DNA from: Raineyella sp964402325
Lineage (GTDB): Bacteria; Actinomycetota; Actinomycetes; Propionibacteriales; Propionibacteriaceae
Assembly: GCA_964402325.1 (NCBI GenBank)
Contig: CAYOBI010000014.1
Span: forward strand, 1 to 37,250
DNA length: 37,250 nucleotides
Reading direction: 5' to 3'
Made by a program: the position numbers and the translations under genes. Every line of letters starts with the position of its first letter. The stretch's first letter is position 1. The notes under the pieces were generated by a model. The model saw only the letters and a list, made by a program, of their open reading frames with translations, had not been told where the DNA came from and did no database searches. Of this stretch, positions 1 to 9,181 are shown piece by piece.

Positions 1-25
1 CCCGTTCCGCGGCCTCCGCCCCCGG

Positions 26-49
26 GCGGGCCGGCGATCGCCGGCCCGC
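26..49. repeat. Perfect 24-bp palindrome before ftsI
   Basis: Bases 26-49 read the same on both strands and centre on GGCGATCGCC. The palindrome lies just upstream of the annotated ftsI start, in a frame that is open back to the window edge, so it may be coding (end of a preceding gene or an extended ftsI) or an RNA hairpin between genes. No T-run follows it, so it is not a classical intrinsic terminator. Confidence 0.5.
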
Positions 50-98
50 GCCGGACGGACACCGGTCGACCCGGTGGCGCACCGGCGACGAGGAGTCG

Positions 99-2006
99 GT
101 GCGCCACCAGGCCCACCAGCAGGGGATCGACCGTCGGGGCGGCCAGGCAGGCCGCTCCCGGGGGCACCGCCCCGAGGACCGCCGCCGGGGGCACGGCGCT
201 CGTCCCGGCACCCGGCGCTTCTCGTGGCGGGCGCTGCTCGAGAGGCCGCTCGGCCGTGGCCGGACACCGACCAGGATCAAGGTGCTGGTCTTCATGATCG
301 TCTGCTCGACGCTGTTCTCCGCCGCTCGCCTGGTCCAGATCCAGGGCCTCGACCCGCAGGCGTACGCCGCCCAGGCCGCCAGCCTGGCGCAGCGCAGCCA
401 TGCCCTGCCGGCCGTCCGCGGCAGCATCACCGATCGCAACGGCGAGGTGCTGGCCGCGTCGAGCCCGGCCGTCGACATCACCGCCGACCCGGCGACCACG
501 GTCGCCCACGCCGACACCATCGCCGCCATCCTGGCCCAGTACCTCGGCGGGAGCGCCGCCGACTACACCGAGCCGCTCACCCGGCCCAACACCCGCTACG
601 CGATGATCAAGCGGCAGGTGGCGGCCCACACGTACGACCTGATCGAGGCCGACCTCACCGCCGCCGCGAAGAACAAGCAGTACACCGGCGGCATCTGGAC
701 CTCGACGAACTCGATCCGCAGCTACCCGGGCGGGTCGGTGGCCGCGAACGTCGTGGGCGTCCTCAAGCAGGACGACGACGGGGTCTACCGCTCGGGCGCC
801 TACGGCTTCGAGTACTCCCAGAACTCGTCGCTGGCCGGCAAGGACGGCGTGTCCGTCTACCAGAGCTCCCCGGCGGGCACGAAGATCCCGCTCGGCGCCA
901 GCGACATCACCCCGGCCCAGGACGGCACCAGTTACCAACTCACGCTGGACTCGCAACTGCAGTGGACCGCCGAGCAGTCGCTGAAGAAGGTCGTGGACTC
1001 CAGCAAGGCGAACTTCGGCTACGCGATCGTGATGAACATCAAGACCGGCGAGATCCTCGCGATGGCCAACTACCCGTCGTACGACGCCTCGGACCTGAAG
1101 AACGCCAAGGCCCAGAACATGACCAACCGGGCGATCAGCGACTCCCTGGAGCCCGGGTCGGTGGAGAAGGTGCTCACCTTCGCCGCGCTCGCCGACGGCG
1201 GCTGGATCAGCCCGGACACCCAGGTGTACGTCCCGTCGTCGCTCAAGTCGGCCGACCTCACCATCACCGACTCCGAAGCCCATGGCGACGAGCGGCTGAC
1301 CGCGACCGGAGTGCTGGCCCAGTCCTCCAACATCGGCACGGTCCAGATGGCCCGGCAGATGCCCAAGGAGGACCTGATCACCCACCTGAGGAACCTCGGC
1401 CTGGGCCAGAAGACAGGGCTCGAGCTGCCCGGCGAGGCGTCCGGCTGGGCCCCGAAGACGAACCTGGCGGACTACTCCCGCGACCAGGTCGCCTTCGGCC
1501 AGGGCCTGTCGGTCACCGGCATCCAGCTCGCGGCCGCGGTCGCGGGCATCCTCAACGGCGGCATCTACAACACGCCGACGATCGTGAAGTCGGCCACCGG
1601 TGCCGACGGCACCCCGGTCACCGTGGACCGTCCGCAGCCCCGCCGGGTGATCAGCGAACAGGCCTCGCAGATGGTCACCCAGATGATGGAGGCGGTCACC
1701 GGCCCCGGGGGCACCGGGTCGGGGATGACCCTGTCCGGCTACCGCTCCGTCGGCAAGACCGCCACCGCCCAGCGCTACGACGAGAAGTCCGGCAAGTACG
1801 TCGGCTACACCGCCGGCTACATCGGCGCGGCCCCGGCCGAGGACCCACAGATCCTCACCTACGTCGTGGTCGACAACCCCACCAACGGGCACTACGGCTC
1901 CACCGTCGCCGGCCCGGCATACAAGGAGATCATGCAGTACGCGCTGCCGCGCTACGGGGTCCTGCCGTCGGCCACGAAGGCGCCCGTCGCCAAGCTCGAC
2001 TGGTGA
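99..2006 (+). CDS. ftsI: FtsI, septal peptidoglycan transpeptidase (class B PBP)
   Basis: FtsI crosslinks septal peptidoglycan together with FtsW. The 635-residue protein has a basic cytoplasmic N-terminus, one membrane segment at about residues 60-80, a dimerisation domain, and a transpeptidase domain. The active serine is S354 in SVEK (SxxK), and the second motif is S409-S-N411. The third motif reads K553-T-A-T where KTG is usual; see findings. The GTG start at 99 follows AGGAG at 91-95 with a short spacer. The frame has no stop back to base 1, so the true start could be upstream of the window. It heads the visible mur/fts cluster, 88 bases before murE; ftsL and rsmH would be expected to lie upstream. 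Identity is secure; the start is less so. Confidence 0.95.
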   Translation: MRHQAHQQGIDRRGGQAGRSRGHRPEDRRRGHGARPGTRRFSWRALLERPLGRGRTPTRIKVLVFMIVCSTLFSAARLVQIQGLDPQAYAAQAASLAQRSHALPAVRGSITDRNGEVLAASSPAVDITADPATTVAHADTIAAILAQYLGGSAADYTEPLTRPNTRYAMIKRQVAAHTYDLIEADLTAAAKNKQYTGGIWTSTNSIRSYPGGSVAANVVGVLKQDDDGVYRSGAYGFEYSQNSSLAGKDGVSVYQSSPAGTKIPLGASDITPAQDGTSYQLTLDSQLQWTAEQSLKKVVDSSKANFGYAIVMNIKTGEILAMANYPSYDASDLKNAKAQNMTNRAISDSLEPGSVEKVLTFAALADGGWISPDTQVYVPSSLKSADLTITDSEAHGDERLTATGVLAQSSNIGTVQMARQMPKEDLITHLRNLGLGQKTGLELPGEASGWAPKTNLADYSRDQVAFGQGLSVTGIQLAAAVAGILNGGIYNTPTIVKSATGADGTPVTVDRPQPRRVISEQASQMVTQMMEAVTGPGGTGSGMTLSGYRSVGKTATAQRYDEKSGKYVGYTAGYIGAAPAEDPQILTYVVVDNPTNGHYGSTVAGPAYKEIMQYALPRYGVLPSATKAPVAKLDW

Positions 2007-2082
2007 GCCAGGTGTCCCGCAAGCACATTCCGGCCGCCCGCGTCACCCGCTGGTCGGATCGCCTCCGACGGCCCCGGATGGG

Positions 2083-2094
2083 TACGGTCTGACT
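2083..2094 (+). promoter_or_regulatory. Putative leaderless promoter -10 of murE
   Basis: TACGGT (2083-2088) fits an actinobacterial TAnnnT -10 element and is followed by exactly six bases before the GTG start of murE, which would put the first transcribed base on the start codon. No Shine-Dalgarno sequence lies at normal spacing. No -35 is recognisable. This is inferred from pattern only; murE may also be read from upstream. Confidence 0.4.
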
Positions 2095-3684
2095 GTGCCG
2101 TTCTCGTCCGGACCGCTGCGTCCCCGCTCCACCCGACCCACCGCGCTGGCCGCGCTCTGCGCGCTGGCCGACGGGCTCGGCCACCCGGCCACCCTGCACG
2201 GCGCCGACCCCGACGTCCTCGTCGGCGGGATGACGCTCGACTCCCGGCTGGTCCGGGCCGGCGACGCGTACGTGGCGCTGGCAGGCACCCGCACCCACGG
2301 CATCCGGTTCGCCGCCCAGGCGCTCGGCCGGGGCGCCCTCGCCGTCCTCACCGATCCGGCCGGCGCGGCAGACCCGGCCGCCGCCGGGCTCCCCCTCGTC
2401 GTCGTCGACCGGCCCCGGACCGTGATGGCCCACTGGGCCGCCGAGGTGTACGGTCGCCCGGCCGACCGACTGGCGATGTACGGGATCACCGGTACCAACG
2501 GCAAGACCACCACCGCCGTCCTGCTGGCCGCCGGCCTGGCCGCAGCCGGCCGCACCGCCGGCACCATCGGCACGCTCGGCTTCCGGGTCGGCGACCTCTC
2601 CCTGGACGCCTCCCGGACCACGATCACCACCCCCGAGTCGGTCGACCTGCACGGCCTGCTCGCGATGATGGTCGAGGCCGGCGCCGATTCGGTGGCGATG
2701 GAGGTCTCCTCGCACGCGATGGTGTTCGAGCGGGTCGAGGCGGTGCCGTTCCGGGTCGCCGCGTTCACCAACCTCGGCCGTGACCACCTCGACTTCCACC
2801 CCACTATGGAGGACTACTTCCGGGCCAAGGCGAGCCTGTTCCGCCCCGAGCACACCCGCACCGCCGTGATCAACGTCGACGACGAGTGGGGCGCCCGGCT
2901 GGCCCGGGAGTCCCGGGATCGGCTCGAGACGGTCTGGACGACCAGCTTCGCCGACCCGGCCGCCGACTGGTACGCGCACGACGTCCGGGTCCTGGCCACC
3001 GGCGGGTCCCGCGTCGGCGTGCGTACGCCCACCGGTCCGCTGGTGATCGAGGTGGGCCTGCCCGGCCTGTTCAACGCCCGTAACGCCGTCACCTGCGCCG
3101 CGATGCTCGCGATCACCGGCGTGGATGTCGCGGCTGCGCTGCCCGGCCTGGCCACCGCGCAGGTCCCCGGCCGGATGCAGACCGTCGCCCTCGGGCCGGG
3201 TGCACCGTTGGTCGTGGTCGACTTCGCGCACACCCCGCAGGCGGTCTCCTCGGCCCTCGAGGCGCTCGAGGAACGCTCCACCGGCAGGCTGATCGCCGTC
3301 CTCGGCTGCGGCGGCGACCGGGACCACGCCAAGCGCGGACCGATGGGGGCCGCGGCCGCCACCTGGGCCGACCTGGTCGTCGTCACCGACGACAACCCCC
3401 GCTCCGAGGACCCGACCGCCATCCGTACGGCCGTCCTGGCCGGCGCCACCGGGGCTCTGGCCTCCGGGGCGGTCGAGGCGGCCCGCCCCGGCCACGCCGT
3501 CGAGGTCCTCGACGGCGGCGACCGGGCCGACGCCATCACCACCGCACTGCGGCTCGCCGGGCCCGACGACACCGTCGCCGTGCTCGGCAAGGGCCATGAA
3601 CAGGGCCAGATCGTCGGGGAGCGCGTCATCCCGTTCGACGACGTCGAGGCCATCCGTACCGCCTGGCGCTCCTTGGAGGACTGA
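2095..3684 (+). CDS. murE: MurE, UDP-MurNAc-tripeptide synthetase
   Basis: MurE adds the third stem amino acid to UDP-MurNAc-L-Ala-D-Glu in the cytoplasm, using ATP. The 529-residue protein has the three Mur ligase domains. The ATP loop is TGTNGKTT with K137, a likely carbamylated lysine is K245 in FRAKAS, and the specificity motif is D433-N-P-R-S-E-D. DNPR is the signature of diaminopimelate-adding MurE rather than lysine-adding enzymes; LL- and meso-DAP cannot be told apart from it. The GTG start at 2095 agrees with the alignment of the N-terminal domain and a possible leaderless promoter. The next gene, murF, begins two bases after the stop codon. Confidence 0.97.
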   Translation: MPFSSGPLRPRSTRPTALAALCALADGLGHPATLHGADPDVLVGGMTLDSRLVRAGDAYVALAGTRTHGIRFAAQALGRGALAVLTDPAGAADPAAAGLPLVVVDRPRTVMAHWAAEVYGRPADRLAMYGITGTNGKTTTAVLLAAGLAAAGRTAGTIGTLGFRVGDLSLDASRTTITTPESVDLHGLLAMMVEAGADSVAMEVSSHAMVFERVEAVPFRVAAFTNLGRDHLDFHPTMEDYFRAKASLFRPEHTRTAVINVDDEWGARLARESRDRLETVWTTSFADPAADWYAHDVRVLATGGSRVGVRTPTGPLVIEVGLPGLFNARNAVTCAAMLAITGVDVAAALPGLATAQVPGRMQTVALGPGAPLVVVDFAHTPQAVSSALEALEERSTGRLIAVLGCGGDRDHAKRGPMGAAAATWADLVVVTDDNPRSEDPTAIRTAVLAGATGALASGAVEAARPGHAVEVLDGGDRADAITTALRLAGPDDTVAVLGKGHEQGQIVGERVIPFDDVEAIRTAWRSLED

Positions 3685-3685
3685 C

Positions 3686-5239
3686 GTGCAACCCCGCTCC
3701 CTGATCGAGATCGCCACCGCGATCGGCGCCCGGATCGTGCCACCCGACGGGCGGGCGCCGGCCGCCGTCGAGGGCGTCGTCGTCGGGCCGGACGTGGTGA
3801 TCGACTCGCGCAGGGCCACCCCGGGCGCGCTCTTCGTCGCGTTCCCGGGCGAGAAGGTCGACGGCCACGACTACGTCGTCCGGGCCGCCCTGGCCGGCGC
3901 CGCCGCCGCGGTCACCCTCCGGCCGGTCGCCGCCGGGGTGCCCTGCCTGGTCGTCGACGACCCGCAGCGCGCCCTCGCCGCCCTCGCCCGCCACGTCGTC
4001 GACACCAGCCCCGGGCTGTCCGTGGTCGGCGTCACCGGCTCCTCCGGCAAGACCTCCACCAAGGACCTGATCGCCCAGGTGCTACGCACCGCCGGCCCGA
4101 CCGTCGCACCGGTCGGCTCGTTCAACAACGAGATCGGCGCCCCGCTCACCGCGACCGGGTGCGACGACGCCACCCGCTTCCTGGTCACCGAGATGGGCGC
4201 CCGCGGCCTCGGCCACGTCGCCTACCTGTGCTCCATCACCCCGCCGAGTGTCGCGGTCGTCCTCAACGTCGGCCATGCCCACATCGGTGAGTTCGGCTCC
4301 CAGGACGTCATCGCCCGGGCCAAGGGCGAACTCGTCGAGGCGCTCGATTCGGACGGCTGGGCCGTCCTCAACGGCGACGACCCGCGGGTCACCGCGATGG
4401 CCGCCCGCACCCGCGGACACGTCGCCCGGTTCGCCGTCGGGGCCCGCCCCGCGGACGGCGGCGAGATCCAGGTCTGGGCCACCGACGTCGAGGCCGACGA
4501 GCTGGACCGGCACCGCTACACGCTGCACGTCGAGGACCGTACGGAGCGCTGGACGGACCGCGAGGGCGAGGTCGTCACCGCGACGTTCCCGGTCACCCTG
4601 CGTCAGCTCGGCGCCCACCAGGTGCCCAACTCCCTGGCCGCCGCCACCGTGGCGTACGCCCTGGGGCTGGACGCCGAGCAGATCGCCGCCGCCCTGTCGA
4701 ACGCCGAGGCGTTGTCGCACTGGCGGATGGAACTGCACGAACGCCCCGACGGCGCGGTCGTCCTCAACGACAGCTACAACGCCAACCCCGACTCGATGGC
4801 CAGCGGACTGCGGACCCTGGCCCGGCTCGGCGAGGCCCGGCGCGCCCGCGACCCCCGGGCCCGCACCTGGGCCCTGATCGGCGACATGCTCGAGCTGGGG
4901 CCCGACGCGGCCGAGGAACACCGCCGGATCGGCGCCCTCGCCGCCCGGCTCGGCATCACCGACCTGGTGGCGATCGGCGGCTACGCCGACGACATCGTCG
5001 CCGGGGCCGTGGCGGAGAATGCCGCGATCCGGGCGTCCGTGGCACCTGATAGGTTCGCCCTGATCACGGCCGCGACGCCTCTCGGGGCTGCGGACGTGGT
5101 CCTGGTGAAGGCCTCCCGCGGCCTCGCCCTGGAGACCGTGGCGGACGAACTTGCCGCCGACGGAGCCACGGCGACCGATGACGCCGCCGCCGGCCAGGCC
5201 ACGGCGGGGCATGCTGACGAGACTGGAGGCGCACGTTGA
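3686..5239 (+). CDS. murF: MurF, UDP-MurNAc-tripeptide D-Ala-D-Ala ligase
   Basis: MurF finishes the cytoplasmic precursor by adding D-Ala-D-Ala to the tripeptide. The protein is 517 residues from the GTG at 3686. The start is chosen because GGAGGA (3675-3680) sits five bases upstream and the protein then begins at the normal MurF N-terminal domain; an upstream in-frame start at 3596 would lie deep inside murE. The ATP loop is TGSSGKTS with K122. A long central domain and the C-terminal motif NDSYNANPDSM are typical of the family. The C-terminal tail is Ala/Thr/Asp-rich and less conserved. The stop codon overlaps the TTG start of mraY. Confidence 0.96.
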   Translation: MQPRSLIEIATAIGARIVPPDGRAPAAVEGVVVGPDVVIDSRRATPGALFVAFPGEKVDGHDYVVRAALAGAAAAVTLRPVAAGVPCLVVDDPQRALAALARHVVDTSPGLSVVGVTGSSGKTSTKDLIAQVLRTAGPTVAPVGSFNNEIGAPLTATGCDDATRFLVTEMGARGLGHVAYLCSITPPSVAVVLNVGHAHIGEFGSQDVIARAKGELVEALDSDGWAVLNGDDPRVTAMAARTRGHVARFAVGARPADGGEIQVWATDVEADELDRHRYTLHVEDRTERWTDREGEVVTATFPVTLRQLGAHQVPNSLAAATVAYALGLDAEQIAAALSNAEALSHWRMELHERPDGAVVLNDSYNANPDSMASGLRTLARLGEARRARDPRARTWALIGDMLELGPDAAEEHRRIGALAARLGITDLVAIGGYADDIVAGAVAENAAIRASVAPDRFALITAATPLGAADVVLVKASRGLALETVADELAADGATATDDAAAGQATAGHADETGGAR

Positions 5240-6330
5240 CGACCATCCTGCTGGCGGCCGCCATCGCCCTGGTGGGCACCCTGCTGGGGACCCGGGCCGC
5301 TATCGGCGTCCTGGTCCGGAAGGGGTACGGCCAGTTCATCCGCGACGACGGGCCGACCTCCCACCACACCAAGCGCGGCACCCCGACGATGGGGGGCATC
5401 GTGATCATCATCGCGGTCGTCCTCGCCTACTTCCTCGCCCACCTGGTCACCTGGAAGCCGCCGTCGGTGAGCGCCATGCTGGTGCTCTTCCTCTTCGTCG
5501 GCACCGGCCTGGTCGGTTTCCTCGACGACTGGATCAAGATCTCGAACAAGCGCTCGCTCGGCCTCACCGCCTGGCAGAAGCTCGCCGGTCAGACGGCCGT
5601 GGCGGTGGTCTTCGGCATCCTGGCCTTCAACTTCCCCGACGAGCGCGGCGTCACCCCGGCCTCGCCGTTCGTGTCCTTCCTGCGCGACATCCCGTGGCTG
5701 AGCCTGCCGCTGTGGCTGGCGGCGGTCTGGTTCCTGCTGCTCATCCTGGGCACCTCCAACGCGGTCAACCTCACCGACGGGCTCGACGGCCTGGCCGCCG
5801 GCGCCTCGACGATGGTCTTCGCCGCGTACGCGCTGATCAACCTGTGGCAGTACAACAAGTCCTGCGCCTGGGGCGGCGCCGCGGCGGCGACCTGCTACAA
5901 CGTCCGCAACCCGCACGACCTGGCCGTGGTGGCGGTCGCCCTCGCCGGCGCCTGCTTCGGCTTCCTGTGGTGGAACGCGAAGCCGGCGAAGATCTTCATG
6001 GGTGACTCCGGGTCGCTGTCCCTCGGCGGCGCCCTCGCCGGGCTGGCGATCTGCAGTCGCACCGAGCTGCTGCTGGTCATCCTCGGCGGCCTGTTCGTGA
6101 TCATCACCCTGTCGGTGATGATCCAGACCAGCTGGTTCAAGTTCACCCGGTGGCGGACCGGCACCGGCCGGCGGGTCTTCAAGATGGCCCCGCTGCAGCA
6201 CCACTTCGAGATGCTCGGATGGTCCGAGGTGACCATCGTGGTCCGCTTCTGGATCATCGCCGGATGCTTCGTCGCCCTCGGCATCGGCATCTTCTACGGC
6301 GAATGGGTGACGGGATTGGGACTCCAGTGA
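5236..6330 (+). CDS. mraY: MraY, phospho-MurNAc-pentapeptide transferase
   Basis: MraY transfers phospho-MurNAc-pentapeptide to undecaprenyl phosphate in the membrane, giving lipid I. The 364-residue protein has about ten hydrophobic segments and the family motifs FLDDWIK, NLTDGLDGL, MGDSGSL and LQHHFEM; the paired Asp of the first motif and the Asp of the second are catalytic or metal-linked in known MraY. The start is TTG at 5236, overlapping the murF stop as TTGA, with GGAGG at 5225-5229. The N-terminus begins directly with the first membrane segment, as usual. Its GTGA junction with murD continues the tight operon. Confidence 0.97.
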   Translation: MTTILLAAAIALVGTLLGTRAAIGVLVRKGYGQFIRDDGPTSHHTKRGTPTMGGIVIIIAVVLAYFLAHLVTWKPPSVSAMLVLFLFVGTGLVGFLDDWIKISNKRSLGLTAWQKLAGQTAVAVVFGILAFNFPDERGVTPASPFVSFLRDIPWLSLPLWLAAVWFLLLILGTSNAVNLTDGLDGLAAGASTMVFAAYALINLWQYNKSCAWGGAAAATCYNVRNPHDLAVVAVALAGACFGFLWWNAKPAKIFMGDSGSLSLGGALAGLAICSRTELLLVILGGLFVIITLSVMIQTSWFKFTRWRTGTGRRVFKMAPLQHHFEMLGWSEVTIVVRFWIIAGCFVALGIGIFYGEWVTGLGLQ

Positions 6331-7784
6331 ACCGCGTACGACCCGACTGGATCGGCACCGCCGACCGTTTCTCCCCGTGGCCTCAGGCCCGGGTCGTCGT
6401 CGCCGGCCTGGGCACCTCCGGGTTCGCCGCCGCCGATGCCCTGCTCGAGTTCGGCGCCCGGGTGATCGTGCTGGACGAGTCCGACCGGACCGAGATCGCC
6501 GAGCGCGGGCAGATCCTCGAGGTGCTCGGCGCCGAGGTCCGGCTCGGCCCCGGCTCCACGGCCACCCTGCCCGAGGACGTCGACCTCGTCGTCACCTCGC
6601 CCGGCTGGAAGCCGACCACCCCGCTGCTGGCCCAGGCCGCGCTGCGCGGGGTGCCGATCCACGGCGAGGTGGAGCTCGCCTGGCGGCTGCAGGACCCCGA
6701 GCACTCCCCGGCATGGCTGGCGATCACCGGCACCAACGGCAAGACCACCACCACCCAGATGCTCGAGTCGATGCTGCAGGCCGCCGGCCTGCGGGCCGTC
6801 GCCTGCGGCAACATCGGAAAGCCGGTGATGGAGACCGTGCTCGACCCCGAGCCGTACGACGTCCTTGCCGTCGAGCTGTCCAGCTTTCAGCTGCACTGGT
6901 CGAGCAGCCTGGCGATGCACTCCGCGGCTGTCCTCAATGTCGAGCAGGACCACCTCGAGTGGTACCCGTCGATGGCTGAGTACGCCGCCGACAAGGCCCG
7001 GATCTACCAGCGGGTCACCCACTCCTGTGTCTACAACGTGGCCGACCCGCGGACCGAACGGATGGTCGAGGACGCGGAGGTGACCGAGGGAGCCCGTGCG
7101 ATCGGTTTCACCCTGGGCATCCCGGGCCCGTCCATGCTCGGCGTCGTCGACGACCTGCTGGTCGACCGGGCCTTCGTGGAGCAGCGCCGCACGTCGGCCC
7201 TCGAGCTCGCCTCGCTGTCCGACGTGCAGCCGTACGCCCCGCACAACATCGCCAACGCGCTGGCCGCCGCCGCCCTGGCCCGTTCGTACGGCGTGCCCGC
7301 TCAGGCGGTCCGTGACGGCCTGCGCAACCTGCACCTGGGTGGGCACCGGATCCAGACCGTGGCCGAGGTGGACGGCGTCCGCTACGTCGACGACTCCAAG
7401 GCGACCAACCCGCACGCGGCGCACGCCTCGCTGATGGCCTTCGACCCGGTGGTCTGGATCGCCGGCGGCCAGGCCAAGGGTACCGAGTTCGACGACCTGG
7501 TTGCCGGCGTGGCCGGGCGGCTGCGGGGTGTCGTGCTGCTCGGCGTCGACCGGGCGGTGATCGCCGAGGCACTGCGCCGACACGCCCCCGACGTCCCGGT
7601 CGAAGTCTTCGACTCGGCGGAGACTGGGGTCATGGCTCAGGTCGTGGCCGCCGCCGCGCGGATGGCCCGACCCGGGGACACGGTCCTGCTGGCCCCCGGA
7701 TGCGCCAGCAGGGACATGTGGCCGGACTACGCGGCCCGCGGCGACGACTTCGCCCGCGAGGCGCGGGGACTGGGCAGGGCCTGA
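6327..7784 (+). CDS. murD: MurD, UDP-MurNAc-L-Ala D-glutamate ligase
   Basis: MurD adds D-glutamate to UDP-MurNAc-L-Ala. The GTG at 6327 overlaps the mraY stop codon and yields a 485-residue protein with an N-terminal Rossmann-like domain (VVAGLGTSGFAA), the ATP loop GTNGKTTTT with K139, and the C-terminal domain with DDSKATNPHA. An upstream in-frame start at 6150 is inside mraY and was rejected. The last residues GCASRDMWPDYAARGDDF match the family C-terminus, in which an Asp and a Phe near this position bind substrate. Ribosome binding is weak (GGGATTGGGA), so translational coupling to mraY is likely. Confidence 0.96.
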   Translation: MNRVRPDWIGTADRFSPWPQARVVVAGLGTSGFAAADALLEFGARVIVLDESDRTEIAERGQILEVLGAEVRLGPGSTATLPEDVDLVVTSPGWKPTTPLLAQAALRGVPIHGEVELAWRLQDPEHSPAWLAITGTNGKTTTTQMLESMLQAAGLRAVACGNIGKPVMETVLDPEPYDVLAVELSSFQLHWSSSLAMHSAAVLNVEQDHLEWYPSMAEYAADKARIYQRVTHSCVYNVADPRTERMVEDAEVTEGARAIGFTLGIPGPSMLGVVDDLLVDRAFVEQRRTSALELASLSDVQPYAPHNIANALAAAALARSYGVPAQAVRDGLRNLHLGGHRIQTVAEVDGVRYVDDSKATNPHAAHASLMAFDPVVWIAGGQAKGTEFDDLVAGVAGRLRGVVLLGVDRAVIAEALRRHAPDVPVEVFDSAETGVMAQVVAAAARMARPGDTVLLAPGCASRDMWPDYAARGDDFAREARGLGRA

Positions 7785-7837
7785 CCGCTCGTCGGGCCGT
7801 CACCATCGGCGACAGCCACGACGGGAGGACATCGGGC

Positions 7838-9181
7838 ATGGCCCTGGACACGCGCAGCCTGACCGACGGCACCCGGGGCTGGATGGCCGACACCACGGCC
7901 ACCGTCCGCGGGTGGCTGGACCATCCGCGGGCCAGCCAGGCGCTGCTGCTCACCTCGGTGCTGCTGCTGCTCTTCCTCGGCTCGATGATGGTGCTGTCGG
8001 CGTCCAGCGTGCTGTCGTACACCCGCTACGACGGCAACTCGTACATGATCTTCCTGCGCCAGGCCGCCTTCATCGTCGCCGGGGTGGTGCTCGGCTCCGT
8101 CGTGGCGGTGGTGCCCCCCGAGCCGGTCCGCCGGGTCTCGATGCTGCTCCTGATCGCCAGCTTCGTCGGGCTGCTGTTGACCTTCACGTCGTTCGGCATG
8201 ACGGTCAACGGCAACCGCAACTGGCTGGCGATCGGGCCGGTCCAGGGCCAGCCGTCCGAGTTCGCCAAACTCGCCATCGTCTGGTGGGGCGCCCAGGTCC
8301 TCGCCGACCACGACCGCGAACTCGACCAGCTGCGCCGGCTGCTGCCGTACCTGCTCGTGTCGGGGCTGCTGATCGGCCTCACCACGCTGCAGGGTGACCT
8401 CGGGTCGTCGGTCGTGATGGCCGCCATCATTGCCACCGTGCTGTGGATCGCCGGGGTGCCGATGAAGATCTTCCTCGGCATCGCCGGCCTGGCGGCGCTG
8501 GTCGTCGGCATCCTGATCGCCGTCACCCCGTACCGGGTGATGCGGATGGTCGCGTTCCTGCGGCCGCAGAACGGCATCACCGACGCCAACTACCAATCGA
8601 TGATGGGGACGTACGCGCTGGCCTCCGGCGGCTGGTGGGGACACGGGCTGGGCGGCAGCGTCCAGAAGTGGGGCGGCCTGCCCGAGGCCCACACGGACTA
8701 CATCCTGGCGGTGATCGGCGAGGAGCTCGGACTGTTCGGCACCCTCGCGGTCGTCGCCCTGTTCGCCCTGCTCGGCTGGGCCGGCGTCCGGATCATGCGC
8801 CGCTCGGTCCGCCCGTACACCCGCTACCTCGCCGCCGGGGCCACCGGCTGGATCCTCTTCCAGGCCTTCGTCAACATCGCCGTGGTGCTGCGGACCTGGC
8901 CGGTGATGGGCGTGCCACTGCCGTTCATCTCGGCCGGAGGATCGGCCGTGGTGGCTAATCTGATGGCGGTGGGACTGCTGATGGCGTGCGCCCGTGCCGA
9001 ACCGGGGGCGATCGCGGAACGGGAGCGGCGCGCCCGCGCCCGGACCCACCAGCACAACATCGGCCGGGTCAGCGCCGTGGTGGACGGCCGCGGGACGGTC
9101 GACGGCGTCCCGGGACGCACCGACAACCGTGGGACGACGCCCGCCGGGCGCCGCCAGAAGGGAACGGGAAGAAGCAGATGA
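7838..9181 (+). CDS. ftsW: FtsW, septal lipid II glycosyltransferase (SEDS family)
   Basis: FtsW is the SEDS-family polymerase that builds septal glycan strands with FtsI. The start is ATG 7838, preceded by GGGAGGA (7823-7829). The 447-residue protein has about ten membrane segments starting near residue 30, the family stretch NRNWLAIGPVQGQPSEFAK, and the extracytoplasmic loop HTDYILAVIGEELG whose Asp is essential in RodA/FtsW enzymes. A hydrophilic, Arg-rich tail of about 60 residues follows the last helix and is probably cytoplasmic; such tails are common in actinobacterial FtsW. The stop overlaps the murG start as ATGA. RodA is an alternative name by sequence alone, but the position inside the dcw cluster favours FtsW. 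Confidence 0.95.
   Translation: MALDTRSLTDGTRGWMADTTATVRGWLDHPRASQALLLTSVLLLLFLGSMMVLSASSVLSYTRYDGNSYMIFLRQAAFIVAGVVLGSVVAVVPPEPVRRVSMLLLIASFVGLLLTFTSFGMTVNGNRNWLAIGPVQGQPSEFAKLAIVWWGAQVLADHDRELDQLRRLLPYLLVSGLLIGLTTLQGDLGSSVVMAAIIATVLWIAGVPMKIFLGIAGLAALVVGILIAVTPYRVMRMVAFLRPQNGITDANYQSMMGTYALASGGWWGHGLGGSVQKWGGLPEAHTDYILAVIGEELGLFGTLAVVALFALLGWAGVRIMRRSVRPYTRYLAAGATGWILFQAFVNIAVVLRTWPVMGVPLPFISAGGSAVVANLMAVGLLMACARAEPGAIAERERRARARTHQHNIGRVSAVVDGRGTVDGVPGRTDNRGTTPAGRRQKGTGRSR

Noticed and set aside
74..2092. A 672-codon + frame overlapping ftsI
   Set aside because: Arg/Pro/His-rich translation without domains; the ftsI frame carries all PBP motifs.
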